Part shown: positions 12,601 through 18,700 of the stretch, one piece after another | How positions within the stretch are numbered: the first letter of the stretch is position 1 | How the letters are laid out: each line of letters begins with the position of its first letter | The notes under the pieces: generated by a model | The model's database searches: none | What the model saw: the letters and a program-made list of their open reading frames with translations, nothing else | Told to the model about the DNA's origin: nothing | Assembly (NCBI GenBank): GCA_010014835.2 | Contig: JAAAKB020193683.1 | Location: 1-20,332, forward strand | Length of the DNA: 20,332 bases | Direction: 5' to 3' | Origin: Apostichopus leukothele | Taxonomy: Eukaryota > Echinodermata > Holothuroidea > Aspidochirotida > Stichopodidae | Program-made: the position numbers and the translations under genes

Positions 12601-15600
12601 AAAAAATTGTCAGATAAACTAATAATGATATGTAAATGGATCAAATGTAATAGGGACAGTTACAAACAACAGGTGGAAGCAGATAGAAGAAACAAAACAA
12701 GGGAACATGAGATTGGGGTGGGGATAGCTTGACTTCAGCCCGGGGGGGGAGGGCTGCCACAGACTTGGCGGTACTCTCCGCCTGGGGAAATCACCTATAC
12801 CAGAGCCCCTCCTGCTTTACATGAAACCTAATTAAGAGGTGTAGCCCATGGAGTGCCCAAGTAGAACCCACTACCAGAGTCCTTGTCCACATAAGTCCAC
12901 CCCAGCAAGAGAGAACCCATGCGGGTTTGCCTATAGCTGTGTTTACCTTGAATCGTTTCTGGATTTTTCTCTACGTAACGTCAGTTGCCAGATGTAAGTG
13001 TAATTGTTTTGTTAATTCATTCATTGGAAAATTATAACATCGTCATGATTTTTGTGTCTGATAGGAGAAGAAACTGTATGAGTACAATGCAAGAAACCAG
13101 ATCACTTTGTGGGGTCCGTCTGGCAACGTGAGTCAAATGTTACTTCAACTTCACAAATTTCACAATTTTTTCTTCCCCATCAGCAACAACTCGTCTCGAA
13201 ATTATGAATAATACGGAATAGTTTCAACTTTGCAGATATATATATGGCAAAAGTTATTCCTAACCACACAATTAATTAAGAAATATACCAGTGTTTTTTG
13301 TGTAACATCAGAGGGTTGTCAACTCTGGGAGTGCAGTGGAGTAGTAATGTGAGAATGACATCAAAATCTAACCTGAAAAATGCTCTTTTTTTGTACAGTT
13401 TTCACCGGCAATTTTGCCAAACCCACAAACTTTATGCTCAACACAAAGTTGAAATTAATCAAGCCGACTCACCTCGTAGAATATTCCAACAAAAAAAAGG
13501 TGAAGGAGGAAGTAATTAATGAATTTGCTTCGTAGCTCAACATTGCGTCACTCGGACTTTTTCTTACATAAGTATTCACCAGATATGAAAATGGGATCTG
13601 TCAAAAATGTTGACCTTTTGGTTCATTGCTTGGAATAAACGTGACTCACGAAGCTAAGCAACTATGTACGTCATAGTCAAATTTAAGTGCAGGATAATGT
13701 TGAAGTACTATCCAAATTATATAAAAAAATGATATGTTATTAAGATACTAATAGTACCAGCAAATGTGGTTTAAGAGTTTAAGATTTGTGTTCTTTATAT
13801 GGGTGGAAGGTCAATTGTACAAGATGAATAGGAAGGCAGTAGATATCTCAATAGTGTTTTTCTGTGGAGGGAGGGGGTGGGGGAGGGGGAGGTTAATGGA
13901 GGGCTTAAGAAAGACTGGTAAAAAGACTGACAGTATTCCTCTTTTTTTCTTTTCAGATATTGGATTATGGCAATAAGGAATGGGGTGGTCTGCTGGGAAG
14001 GTAAGTAAATATACTAGAAAATTGAATTTTCTTTGGAAAGTGAAATGAAAGAACATGCACATTTGAAAGGTCGGTGTCCTTGCTTAATTATGTATTACCT
14101 GTTTGATTTAATTTGGAAGGTTTTATTATTTTTATTTTTGAACCCCTTAAAGGGTACCAACTGAAGCAATGATAACGTTAAACACGATAAAAGTGATATT
14201 GTTACAAAATCTGTTAAGATTTGAAAAGTATACTCATCAGTCGTATAACATAAAATGTTATGATTAGAATGGTGAAGTTTTGAAAAGGATGGAAGGGTGT
14301 CGATGGATGGGAGGTTAAATGAGAGAGTGGAGGTTATGGAAAGTGACAGTTGGGTATAGGGGTAGGTAGGGGTTGGTAGAATGTAACGATGAGGTATCGA
14401 TACAGATTGTGGGATAAGTGGTGGGTAGGTCATGTTGAAGAGGGTTGTTGCAGGTCAGCGAGGGTGGATGGGGATAATAGCATTTAATGACATCTCCTAA
14501 CAGATATTAATCTGTTTAACTATCGCAGTAGTAATTGATATCTGCTGCTCTCAGTCTAGAATCAGTGGAGAAATCGTAAGACTTTTAGCCTCAAAATAAC
14601 ATAGTTAAAACAGTTTAACAAACTTTCCCGACAATACATGGCATTGGAAGACGCCTGTGTGTGCTCTCCATTGTATATATGAAGTCAAGAGAATATTGGT
14701 TGATTGAAAAATTGAAAGTATCCAAGAAATATCTATAGCTACCAAAATCTGTTTTAACCATCAAAATGTTTTCACATTTGATGATTATTACTGAAGTTTC
14801 TTTCAGATATTGTATTACAGCAACTAACGCTGAAGCGAAAAATGTCTGGTCAGCTTAAAATTAAATAGCTATGTTTATACTTGACCTACCCAATTATTAT
14901 TATTTTTTTTCTTTTTTTTTCTTTCTTGTTGCTCCTTCAAAATTACAGTTACTATAACTCAAGATGGGCGCTCTTCGCTAACTATATTCAGCATTGTGTT
15001 TACCATCATACCAAGTTTGACAGAACAACTTTCAACAACATGAGCCTACAGGTGGAATCAAACTGGACATTTGCAAGGGACTTGTACCCTACTGTTCCAC
15101 AAGGTTTGTGTCAGTCCATTGAAATTAATACACCACATGTGATTTTGGTATTACTATGAAATAAAAGAATTCATATCAATAGTTCATAGTATATAATACC
15201 AGAGCTGTGAATATTACCTGTTTGCCTCCCATTTTAAGCATTATTGTCATTCCTAGTTTATACTGTAGAATACACCTTTCAAAATTTTCTTCTTTGCTTC
15301 CCGTCCCATCCAATCCTAGCCAGTTCCATCATTTTCTATCCATAGTTTAAAGTGTAATGGTGACCTGTTTAGCATTTCTTTTTTGCATCGAAATCATTTT
15401 AGAAGTTGATAGCATTTTTCATATTTGATAGTGTAGAAATGTCCCATTTAGCATTTCCTTGCTTGCATTCAATCATATGAATTTTCAATAACATCATCCA
15501 CTGTTCATAATGTGGACTATCCCATTAAACCTTTCATTCATTCATCCTATCCTAGGAGAATATGATGGCGGTGTTGTCGTTATGCATATCTATGTTCGTC

Positions 15601-15701
15601 TATGCATATATACACATCTATGTAATCTTACCTTGTTTTGCACAAAAGTCAGCGTCCTTGGTTGCTTCGTAGCAGTCTATGATACAGAGAAGAACAAATA
15701 A
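774..15701 (+). CDS. NAGLU: Alpha-N-acetylglucosaminidase (GH89), 16 firm exons plus a tentative last exon, 5' end outside window
   Basis: Lysosomal exo-glycosidase that removes terminal N-acetyl-alpha-glucosamine from heparan sulfate; its loss in humans causes Sanfilippo syndrome type B. Spliced exons (774-964, 1426-1638, 2700-2861, 3618-3683, 4499-4562, 5521-5594, 6318-6471, 7497-7646, 8015-8157, 9120-9279, 9802-9887, 10841-10945, 12422-12542, 13065-13127, 13957-14000, 14949-15103) join in one frame with no stop: 1951 nt, 650 codons. The order matches human NAGLU: small N-terminal domain (STGVAAA-like motif), TIM barrel ([51 protein letters not shown]), then the all-helical C-terminal domain ([26 protein letters not shown]). 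The two glutamates of DTFNEM and PEGIEQN correspond to the human catalytic pair (E316, E446, from memory). Signal peptide and about 75 N-terminal residues are missing because the window starts inside the gene. The gene has many more introns than human NAGLU (6 exons). Confidence 0.95.
1426..1638 (+). CDS. NAGLU: NAGLU exon: start of TIM barrel
   Basis: Strongly conserved block [17 protein letters not shown], then [16 protein letters not shown] and [10 protein letters not shown], matching the human YYQNVCTQSYSFVWWDW region. Acceptor ATTCAG|G restores the phase of the previous exon. The donor is CTG|GTATGA; the codon for the Trp of FLAW is split across the intron. Confidence 0.95.
1851..1920. 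repeat. TATGGTAAA-type short tandem repeat
   Basis: Irregular tandem copies of GTATGGTAAACCT / GTATGGTAAAT in the intron 1639-2699. The rest of that intron (about 1 kb) shows only AT-rich unique sequence and a T-rich tract before the next acceptor. Confidence 0.85.
2700..2861 (+). CDS. NAGLU: NAGLU exon: TIM barrel, GFAGHVPE motif
   Basis: Encodes [36 protein letters not shown] and GFKR, matching human GRMGNLHTWDGPLPPSW and MRSFGMTPVLPAFAGHVPE. The acceptor follows a long T-rich tract (ATACAG|G). The donor ACG|GTCTGT is non-consensus but gives correct phase 2 into the next exon (R-VFPNAYV). Confidence 0.95.
3202..3521. mobile_element. Degraded hAT-like miniature inverted-repeat element
   Basis: The left end CAGGCATGGGCAGTAAAAAG followed by CTCGCGGGCCACA is typical of non-autonomous hAT elements. 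The right end, reverse-complemented, starts CAAGTGGGGCAAAGCGTGGCC, an imperfect inverted repeat of the left. Possible 8-bp target duplications CTTAAAAG (3194) and GTTAAAGG (3525) match at 6 of 8. It lies in the NAGLU intron 2862-3617 and has no coding capacity. Confidence 0.5.
3618..3683 (+). CDS. NAGLU: NAGLU exon: TIM barrel, WGHFTC motif
   Basis: A 66-nt exon encoding [21 protein letters not shown], aligned to human [21 protein letters not shown]. Acceptor CTACAG|A and consensus donor CTG|GTAAGT, phase 2 on both sides. Joining to the next exon makes a Cys codon, as in human CSYSC. Confidence 0.93.
4067..4279. mobile_element. hAT-type MITE with perfect 8-bp target duplication
   Basis: A 197-bp element (4075-4271) starts CAGTTGTTCTTAACC and ends GGTTAAGTATTAAACACTG, so its ends are imperfect inverted repeats beginning CAGT and ending ACTG. 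It is flanked by exact copies of GTCTAGCC (4067-4074 and 4272-4279), the 8-bp duplication expected of hAT transposase. A G-rich run lies inside. Non-coding; located in the NAGLU intron 3684-4498. Confidence 0.85.
4499..4562 (+). CDS. NAGLU: NAGLU exon: TIM barrel
   Basis: A 64-nt exon encoding [20 protein letters not shown] followed by Met, aligned to human [20 protein letters not shown]. Acceptor ATCCAG|C, donor ATG|GTAAAG, ending in phase 0. Confidence 0.93.
4702..4828 (+). repeat. Old copy of a U2-snRNA-headed SINE-like repeat
   Basis: Shares with the repeat at 20203-20332 the TAAG...TGTGTAGTAT part of the U2-like head and a body reading GATCACAC-G-TACAGTCTC...CAAGGGG...ACTGGG...TTGAGA, in the same order and orientation. 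The head is eroded. It lies in the NAGLU intron 4563-5520. Confidence 0.6.
5323..5361. repeat. C-rich low-complexity tract
   Basis: CCTCCCC-type pyrimidine run in the NAGLU intron 4563-5520. Nothing else recognisable lies between it and the next exon. Confidence 0.8.
5521..5594 (+). CDS. NAGLU: NAGLU exon: first catalytic glutamate (DTFNEM)
   Basis: Encodes [19 protein letters not shown], matching human EFGTDHIYGADTFNEMQPP. The Glu of NEM corresponds to human E316, one of the two catalytic carboxylates of GH89. Acceptor TGTTAG|C in phase 0; donor CAAG|GTAAGA in phase 2. Confidence 0.95.
5595..6317 (+). other. NAGLU intron, no recognisable content
   Basis: AT-rich unique sequence between consensus donor GTAAGA and acceptor ATTATAG. 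No repeat, RNA gene or open frame of note seen. Confidence 0.7.
6318..6471 (+). CDS. NAGLU: NAGLU exon: TIM barrel, WLMQGWLF motif
   Basis: Encodes [17 protein letters not shown], then [19 protein letters not shown] and [10 protein letters not shown], matching human [33 protein letters not shown] in shorter pieces. Acceptor ATTATAG|T, donor GAG|GTAAAT, ending in phase 0. Confidence 0.95.
7326..7519 (+). repeat. Tandem duplication spanning an intron/exon junction
   Basis: Two direct copies about 97 bp apart (about 7326-7421 and 7423-7519) share AGTAATTTACTTCTTG and flanks. The downstream copy contains the real acceptor and first ~24 bases of the NAGLU exon at 7497. The upstream copy ends in a degraded version (CAAAG|GGTTGGAAGATTGTCTTGAT, then TAG in frame). 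It lies within the intron 6472-7496, otherwise unique AT-rich sequence. Confidence 0.85.
7497..7646 (+). CDS. NAGLU: NAGLU exon: [17 protein letters not shown] block
   Basis: Exactly 50 codons encoding [12 protein letters not shown], then [20 protein letters not shown], nearly identical to human NAGLU here. Acceptor CTAAG|GGT, donor AGG|GTAAAT, phase 0 both sides. Its acceptor and first ~24 bases sit in the downstream copy of a ~97-bp tandem duplication; the upstream copy carries a decayed look-alike. Confidence 0.95.
8015..8157 (+). CDS. NAGLU: NAGLU exon: second catalytic glutamate (PEGIEQN)
   Basis: Encodes [20 protein letters not shown], matching human [20 protein letters not shown]. The Glu of PEG corresponds to human E446, the second catalytic residue. 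Acceptor CAACAG|G in phase 0, donor AATG|GTAAAC in phase 2 splitting a Trp codon. Confidence 0.95.
8174..8252. repeat. 20-bp AT-rich tandem repeat
   Basis: Three good copies of ACTGAATATTTATA plus six variable bases start at 8174, 8194 and 8214, with a degraded fourth at 8231. It lies 16 bases downstream of a NAGLU donor. The remainder of the intron 8158-9119 is featureless AT-rich sequence. Confidence 0.85.
9120..9279 (+). CDS. NAGLU: NAGLU exon: start of C-terminal helical domain
   Basis: Encodes [20 protein letters not shown] and [11 protein letters not shown], then [11 protein letters not shown], matching human [20 protein letters not shown] and WRLLLRSVYNC. Acceptor CGCTAG|G, consensus donor GAC|GTAAGT in phase 0. 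Confidence 0.94.
9359..9620. repeat. Duplicated segment with two long poly-T tracts
   Basis: AATAAATA...AAGATA...CAGGACAGGAATT at 9359-9398 recurs, altered, at about 9527-9562, and each copy is followed by a poly-T run (about 9411-9455 and 9570-9620). This suggests a ~170-bp tandem duplication. Alternatively it is two poly-A tails on the opposite strand. Tract lengths are unreliable. Confidence 0.7.
9802..9887 (+). CDS. NAGLU: NAGLU exon: C-terminal domain
   Basis: Encodes [20 protein letters not shown] and the start of an SDLFR-Y junction, matching human [20 protein letters not shown] and PAFRY. Acceptor CTTTAG|G in phase 0. The donor is the non-consensus CAG|GTCAGA, phase 2. Confidence 0.93.
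9888..10840 (+). other. NAGLU intron, mostly unremarkable
   Basis: Contains CAGGGTTGTCA at 9935, a short ATGTATGTATA run near 10310, and a slightly GC-richer stretch at 10380-10620 that may be a dispersed repeat. No coding signal or RNA gene recognised. Confidence 0.5.
10841..10945 (+). CDS. NAGLU: NAGLU exon: C-terminal domain, YDLVDVTRQ
   Basis: Encodes [20 protein letters not shown] and [14 protein letters not shown], matching human [20 protein letters not shown]. NLT is a possible N-glycosylation site. Acceptor follows a T-rich tract (AAGCAG|A); donor TTAT|GTAAGT, phase 2. Confidence 0.95.
11508..12150. repeat. Possible dispersed repeat (GGGCGTGGC type)
   Basis: GAATATTAATGAGTGGGCGTGGC near 11510, followed by CATATCTCTGCAACT, has the look of a common non-autonomous element end. 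A loosely inverted CTCATTCATTAATAAC occurs near 12131. The ends and class are uncertain. It lies in the 1.5-kb NAGLU intron 10946-12421, otherwise unremarkable. Confidence 0.3.
12422..12542 (+). CDS. NAGLU: NAGLU exon: C-terminal domain, LLGNWLEAA
   Basis: Encodes [20 protein letters not shown] and [15 protein letters not shown], matching human [20 protein letters not shown] and LEQARAAA. Acceptor TCCTGTAG|A, consensus donor GAT|GTAAGT, phase 0. Confidence 0.94.
12543..13064 (+). other. NAGLU intron with GC-richer block
   Basis: Positions 12700-12960 are richer in G and C than the surrounding introns, with a short G run (CCCGGGGGGGGAG), and may be part of an unidentified repeat. No gene seen. 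Confidence 0.4.
13065..13127 (+). CDS. NAGLU: NAGLU exon: C-terminal domain, LWGPSGN
   Basis: A 21-codon exon encoding [20 protein letters not shown] plus Asn, matching human [20 protein letters not shown]. Acceptor CTGATAG|G, donor AAC|GTGAGT, phase 0 on both sides. Confidence 0.94.
13128..13956 (+). other. NAGLU intron with possible transposon fragment
   Basis: GAGGGTTGTCA at 13311 resembles the terminal motif also found at 9935 and, inverted, at 11146. A G-rich run lies at 13867-13893. Open frames here are short and match nothing. Confidence 0.45.
13957..14000 (+). CDS. NAGLU: NAGLU exon: C-terminal domain, ILDYGNKEW
   Basis: A 44-nt exon encoding [14 protein letters not shown] plus a split Arg/Ser codon, matching human ILDYANKQLAGLVANYY. 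Strong acceptor (T-rich tract, TTTTCAG|A) and donor AAG|GTAAGT, phase 2. A possible decayed duplicate lies at 14807. Confidence 0.94.
14001..14948 (+). other. NAGLU intron with purine-rich stretch and possible exon ghost
   Basis: Positions 14270-14480 are G/A-rich (GGATGG, GGTAGG repeats), which creates a long but meaningless open frame on the other strand. At 14801 an acceptor-like TTTCAG precedes ATATTGTATTACAGCAA, resembling the preceding NAGLU exon start. The 3' end of the intron is strongly T-rich. Confidence 0.5.
14949..15103 (+). CDS. NAGLU: NAGLU exon: C-terminal domain, near C terminus
   Basis: Encodes [14 protein letters not shown], then [20 protein letters not shown] and PQ, matching human YYTPRWRLFLEALVDSV and QAFVLSKQRYPSQP. 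Two N-glycosylation sequons (NMS, NWT). Acceptor ATTACAG|T; donor CAAG|GTTTGT is weak, phase 1. Human NAGLU has only about 20 residues beyond this point. Confidence 0.94.
15104..15555. other. Stretch between the last firm NAGLU exon and the tentative terminal exon
   Basis: Pyrimidine-rich on the + strand with several weak AG acceptors. None opens a frame resembling the conserved NAGLU C terminus. No convincing minus-strand exon continuing the receptor gene was found. Confidence 0.5.
15157..15165 (+). promoter_or_regulatory. Read-through stop codon fused to an AATAAA poly(A) signal
   Basis: If the donor at 15104 is ignored, the NAGLU frame continues 18 residues into the intron and stops at TGA (15157-15159). 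AATAAA follows at 15160-15165. This could make a short alternative transcript end. It is sequence-only evidence. Confidence 0.35.
15556..15701 (+). CDS. NAGLU: Tentative NAGLU terminal exon
   Basis: After a pyrimidine-rich tract, the acceptor TCCTAG|G matches the phase-1 donor at 15103 and opens a frame of 47 residues ([16 protein letters not shown] at its start) ending in TAA. A polyadenylation signal follows at 15755. Against it: human NAGLU ends within about 20 residues (GDTVDLAKKIFLKYY), and resemblance here is marginal; the tail after VRL looks unlike any GH89 C terminus. It also overlaps an exon on the opposite strand. The genuine last exon may have been missed. Confidence 0.35.
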
Positions 15702-18700
15702 CAACGAGAATGATTGAAATCACAAAATCTAAATCTTCCAGATTTATGTAAATTAATAAAGAAACAATGAACTGATTCTCCTTGTTGTGTCTCTGCAAGA
15801 AACTTTACTGGAAGGTCTGTTACTTTATCTAACCAGATTGGTCCACTGGGCTAGCTCTCGAATACTCGGGCATCGCACGCCACGCCCACAGATAACAACC
15901 AGTGACTGAGATTGGTGATTGCACAATGGTATATATATACATATTCATTTCTTAAAGCTAACGTTATGTACATCATTGAGCCTGTTATACACAGCCAATT
16001 ACATGATAACAATTATTTATGTCAATAATTAGAACGGTTCAAGCGAACTGGCCGACTTACCGGGGGTATTAAAATAAATCTTTTGGGGATTAGCAGAAGC
16101 CATTACCCCGTCCACTGCTGGAACAACCTGAAGAATAATCACAGCATTAAAATAATAGCAATTATGTTACTCCAATAGAAACATGAAGATATGGTATCTA
16201 TGGCAACCAAGTGTAAAATGTAGTAGGTACATTAAGAATGTCTCTTAGATATCATGTGTTACCAGGTTCGTATTGATTTTAGTAATACAAAGAACGTTGG
16301 TCGTTGTACTATGCATTACGTTATGCGTTCATGTTTCGTCTGCATGTGCGTATACACACGTGAATAATTCATCTTCTTGATGGTCTTCTTATTTACTTTT
16401 TTAATATTTTCGGTAAAAGTCGCTCATTGAATCACATGATTCCCTGCTTGGATAAACATTACAAAAGAACAAACAAAACACTGAAACAGAAAAAAACTTA
16501 AAAAAAGAATAATATCAAATAATTTCTTGTTGCTTTCTTGTTTTTTAAATTAGGGCAGTCAAAAATCCCAAACTGATTTGATTTTTTTTAAATTTTTTTT
16601 TAAGATCTTTAAATGATGGAATGAAAAATCTTTATTCCAAAGAATTAAAAAGATTACCTGGAAAAGGGAACTATGGGTAAAGAGAAGTTCAACCACGTAA
16701 TACGGAGCTTCCTGAAAAAGAAAAGAAAAACAAACAATATAAGCGGCAGCTTGCAGTTCTGAATATTCAACAGAAAATTTGCATCATAGAAGGTGGTTGC
16801 ATGTCGGTACTACATTAACATGTTAACTATAATGCATTTCATGTAAGAATATACACATTTTTCTTGTTACCGAAATCTTCTGTGGGAACACTGTAATGAC
16901 TTTTTGCCGAAATCAGTTGATCTTCAGTGACAGTGACAAGTTCACATCACATTCTTATGCAAAGGAGGCCACGCCTCCACGTTAACACCTGCAGTGGAAG
17001 GCCTATAGGCCGCTAATTATAATGCATATAACATAAGTTAGGCCTAACCTATAGGCCGCTGGGGTTGAAGTCGGTAACTGACATGAAATGTTTAAAAACT
17101 AAAGTCCCGAATGAAAAACGAGTTAACGACACACATTATGTCTTTTATTTATCGTTACATACTTGTAAGAACAGTTGCAATTGGTAGGATATGAACAGAT
17201 TGTCTTCAGAAGCATAACATGAAGTAAAATACCTGAATTATAACTATGCAATCATGGTCCCAATCACTATATACATGACACTGTTAGATGACCCACCATA
17301 TGGTCCAACATATGATTCACCATATGACCCACCATATGATCCACCCTATGGTCCAACATATGGTCCACAATATGATCCAACATATGGTCCACAATATTAT
17401 CCTCCATATGATCCACCATATGACCACCATATGACCCCCATATGACCCACCATATGGCCCACTATATGGCCATGACCCACCATATCATCCACCATATGAT
17501 CCACCATATAGTCCCTGAATTACACAGAGTAGATCAATACTAACCACATCGACTGCAAGCGACAGTTCCTGATCACAATCATAAAGGCTCCAATACGACA
17601 AATCAGTAGTTGTTGCTTGTGATGCTTTCACCTTGTATGTGAAGTTAGCTGGAAAAGAAAAATACCAAAGGAAGCTAAATAAATGATCGCCTATGTGTGT
17701 CGTCATGGATCAATTGCCTCTATAGCATTGTCATAGCTTTTGATGGATCAATCATAAATATAGTATCCCCATGGATCAACAACCCACAGAGCATCATCAT
17801 GGATCAATTGTCTTCAGAGGATTACCATGGACAGTTTTTCTACAGAGGATCACCATGGATCAATTGCATATGAAGTACGATAAATTGCAAAAGGATCAAC
17901 CCCCCCCCTCCCCCTCCCCCACACAGTAGGATCATGACTGTTTGCTCATTCCATTAGATACAATAATCGATTATCGATCACTTATCGATCATGGCCACAC
18001 GATGCATGAATGAGTGTCGCTTTGGAACAACCGCCGATGGAGAAGTAGCCTGGTTACATCGATAAATCGTCCGTGGATCAAGCGCCAACAACCGTGTTTG
18101 ATTAATAATCTCCATCGGACATCGTTTTGGATCAATGGATCGACAGCTCGTACATTGACAATCGTCATACATTAATCAGTTTTGTAATATCATCGTGTAT
18201 CAATAACGACCATTTTTTTTTATTGATATGGAGTAATCGCGCATGACTCGACTATAACGCTAATGGGAACTATTTTATCATGGCGTATGGCAAAATGAGA
18301 TATTAAGATAACCAGCAACCTATGGGGAAAGTCACTTCATATTGTGAATCTCAGTATATATAACGTCAATTATAGTTCGTTGGTTGCCTTGCAACGCGAA
18401 ATTTAGAATGTCTTTTACCTATTTATTGTTTTCGATATATTTTTTTTTAAATGTGTTGGATTCCATCTTCCGTTTTCAGTTGTTTATCCTGAGTTCTAGA
18501 CATATCCGGATCTTAGCTATAGTCCTTGCTCTTAGTTCATGCCTGTATGAAAGCGACGACTCTCTCGACTGTATTTCCTCCGGTACAGTAATCCAATTTT
18601 TGCTTTCGCTCCTCGCTGATGCGTTTGTTGTCTTTATAAATATTTTGGTGGGAATCAAAGCCTCGGTTAACAAATAGATTGCAAAAGTTACCTTGAGGTG

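Noticed and set aside
14095-14433. 112-codon minus-strand frame
   Set aside because: Low-complexity Ser/Pro/Thr sequence from a purine-rich + strand stretch within a NAGLU intron.
15218-15318. Minus-strand continuation of the receptor gene
   Set aside because: A stop-free stretch with a donor-like GTAATA exists, but the acceptor lacks a pyrimidine tract and the translation does not resemble an IL-17R second domain.
17254-17445. Pro-Tyr-rich repeat protein
   Set aside because: The frame is produced by a 12-bp minisatellite, open on both strands, inside an intron; no start context or flanking exons.
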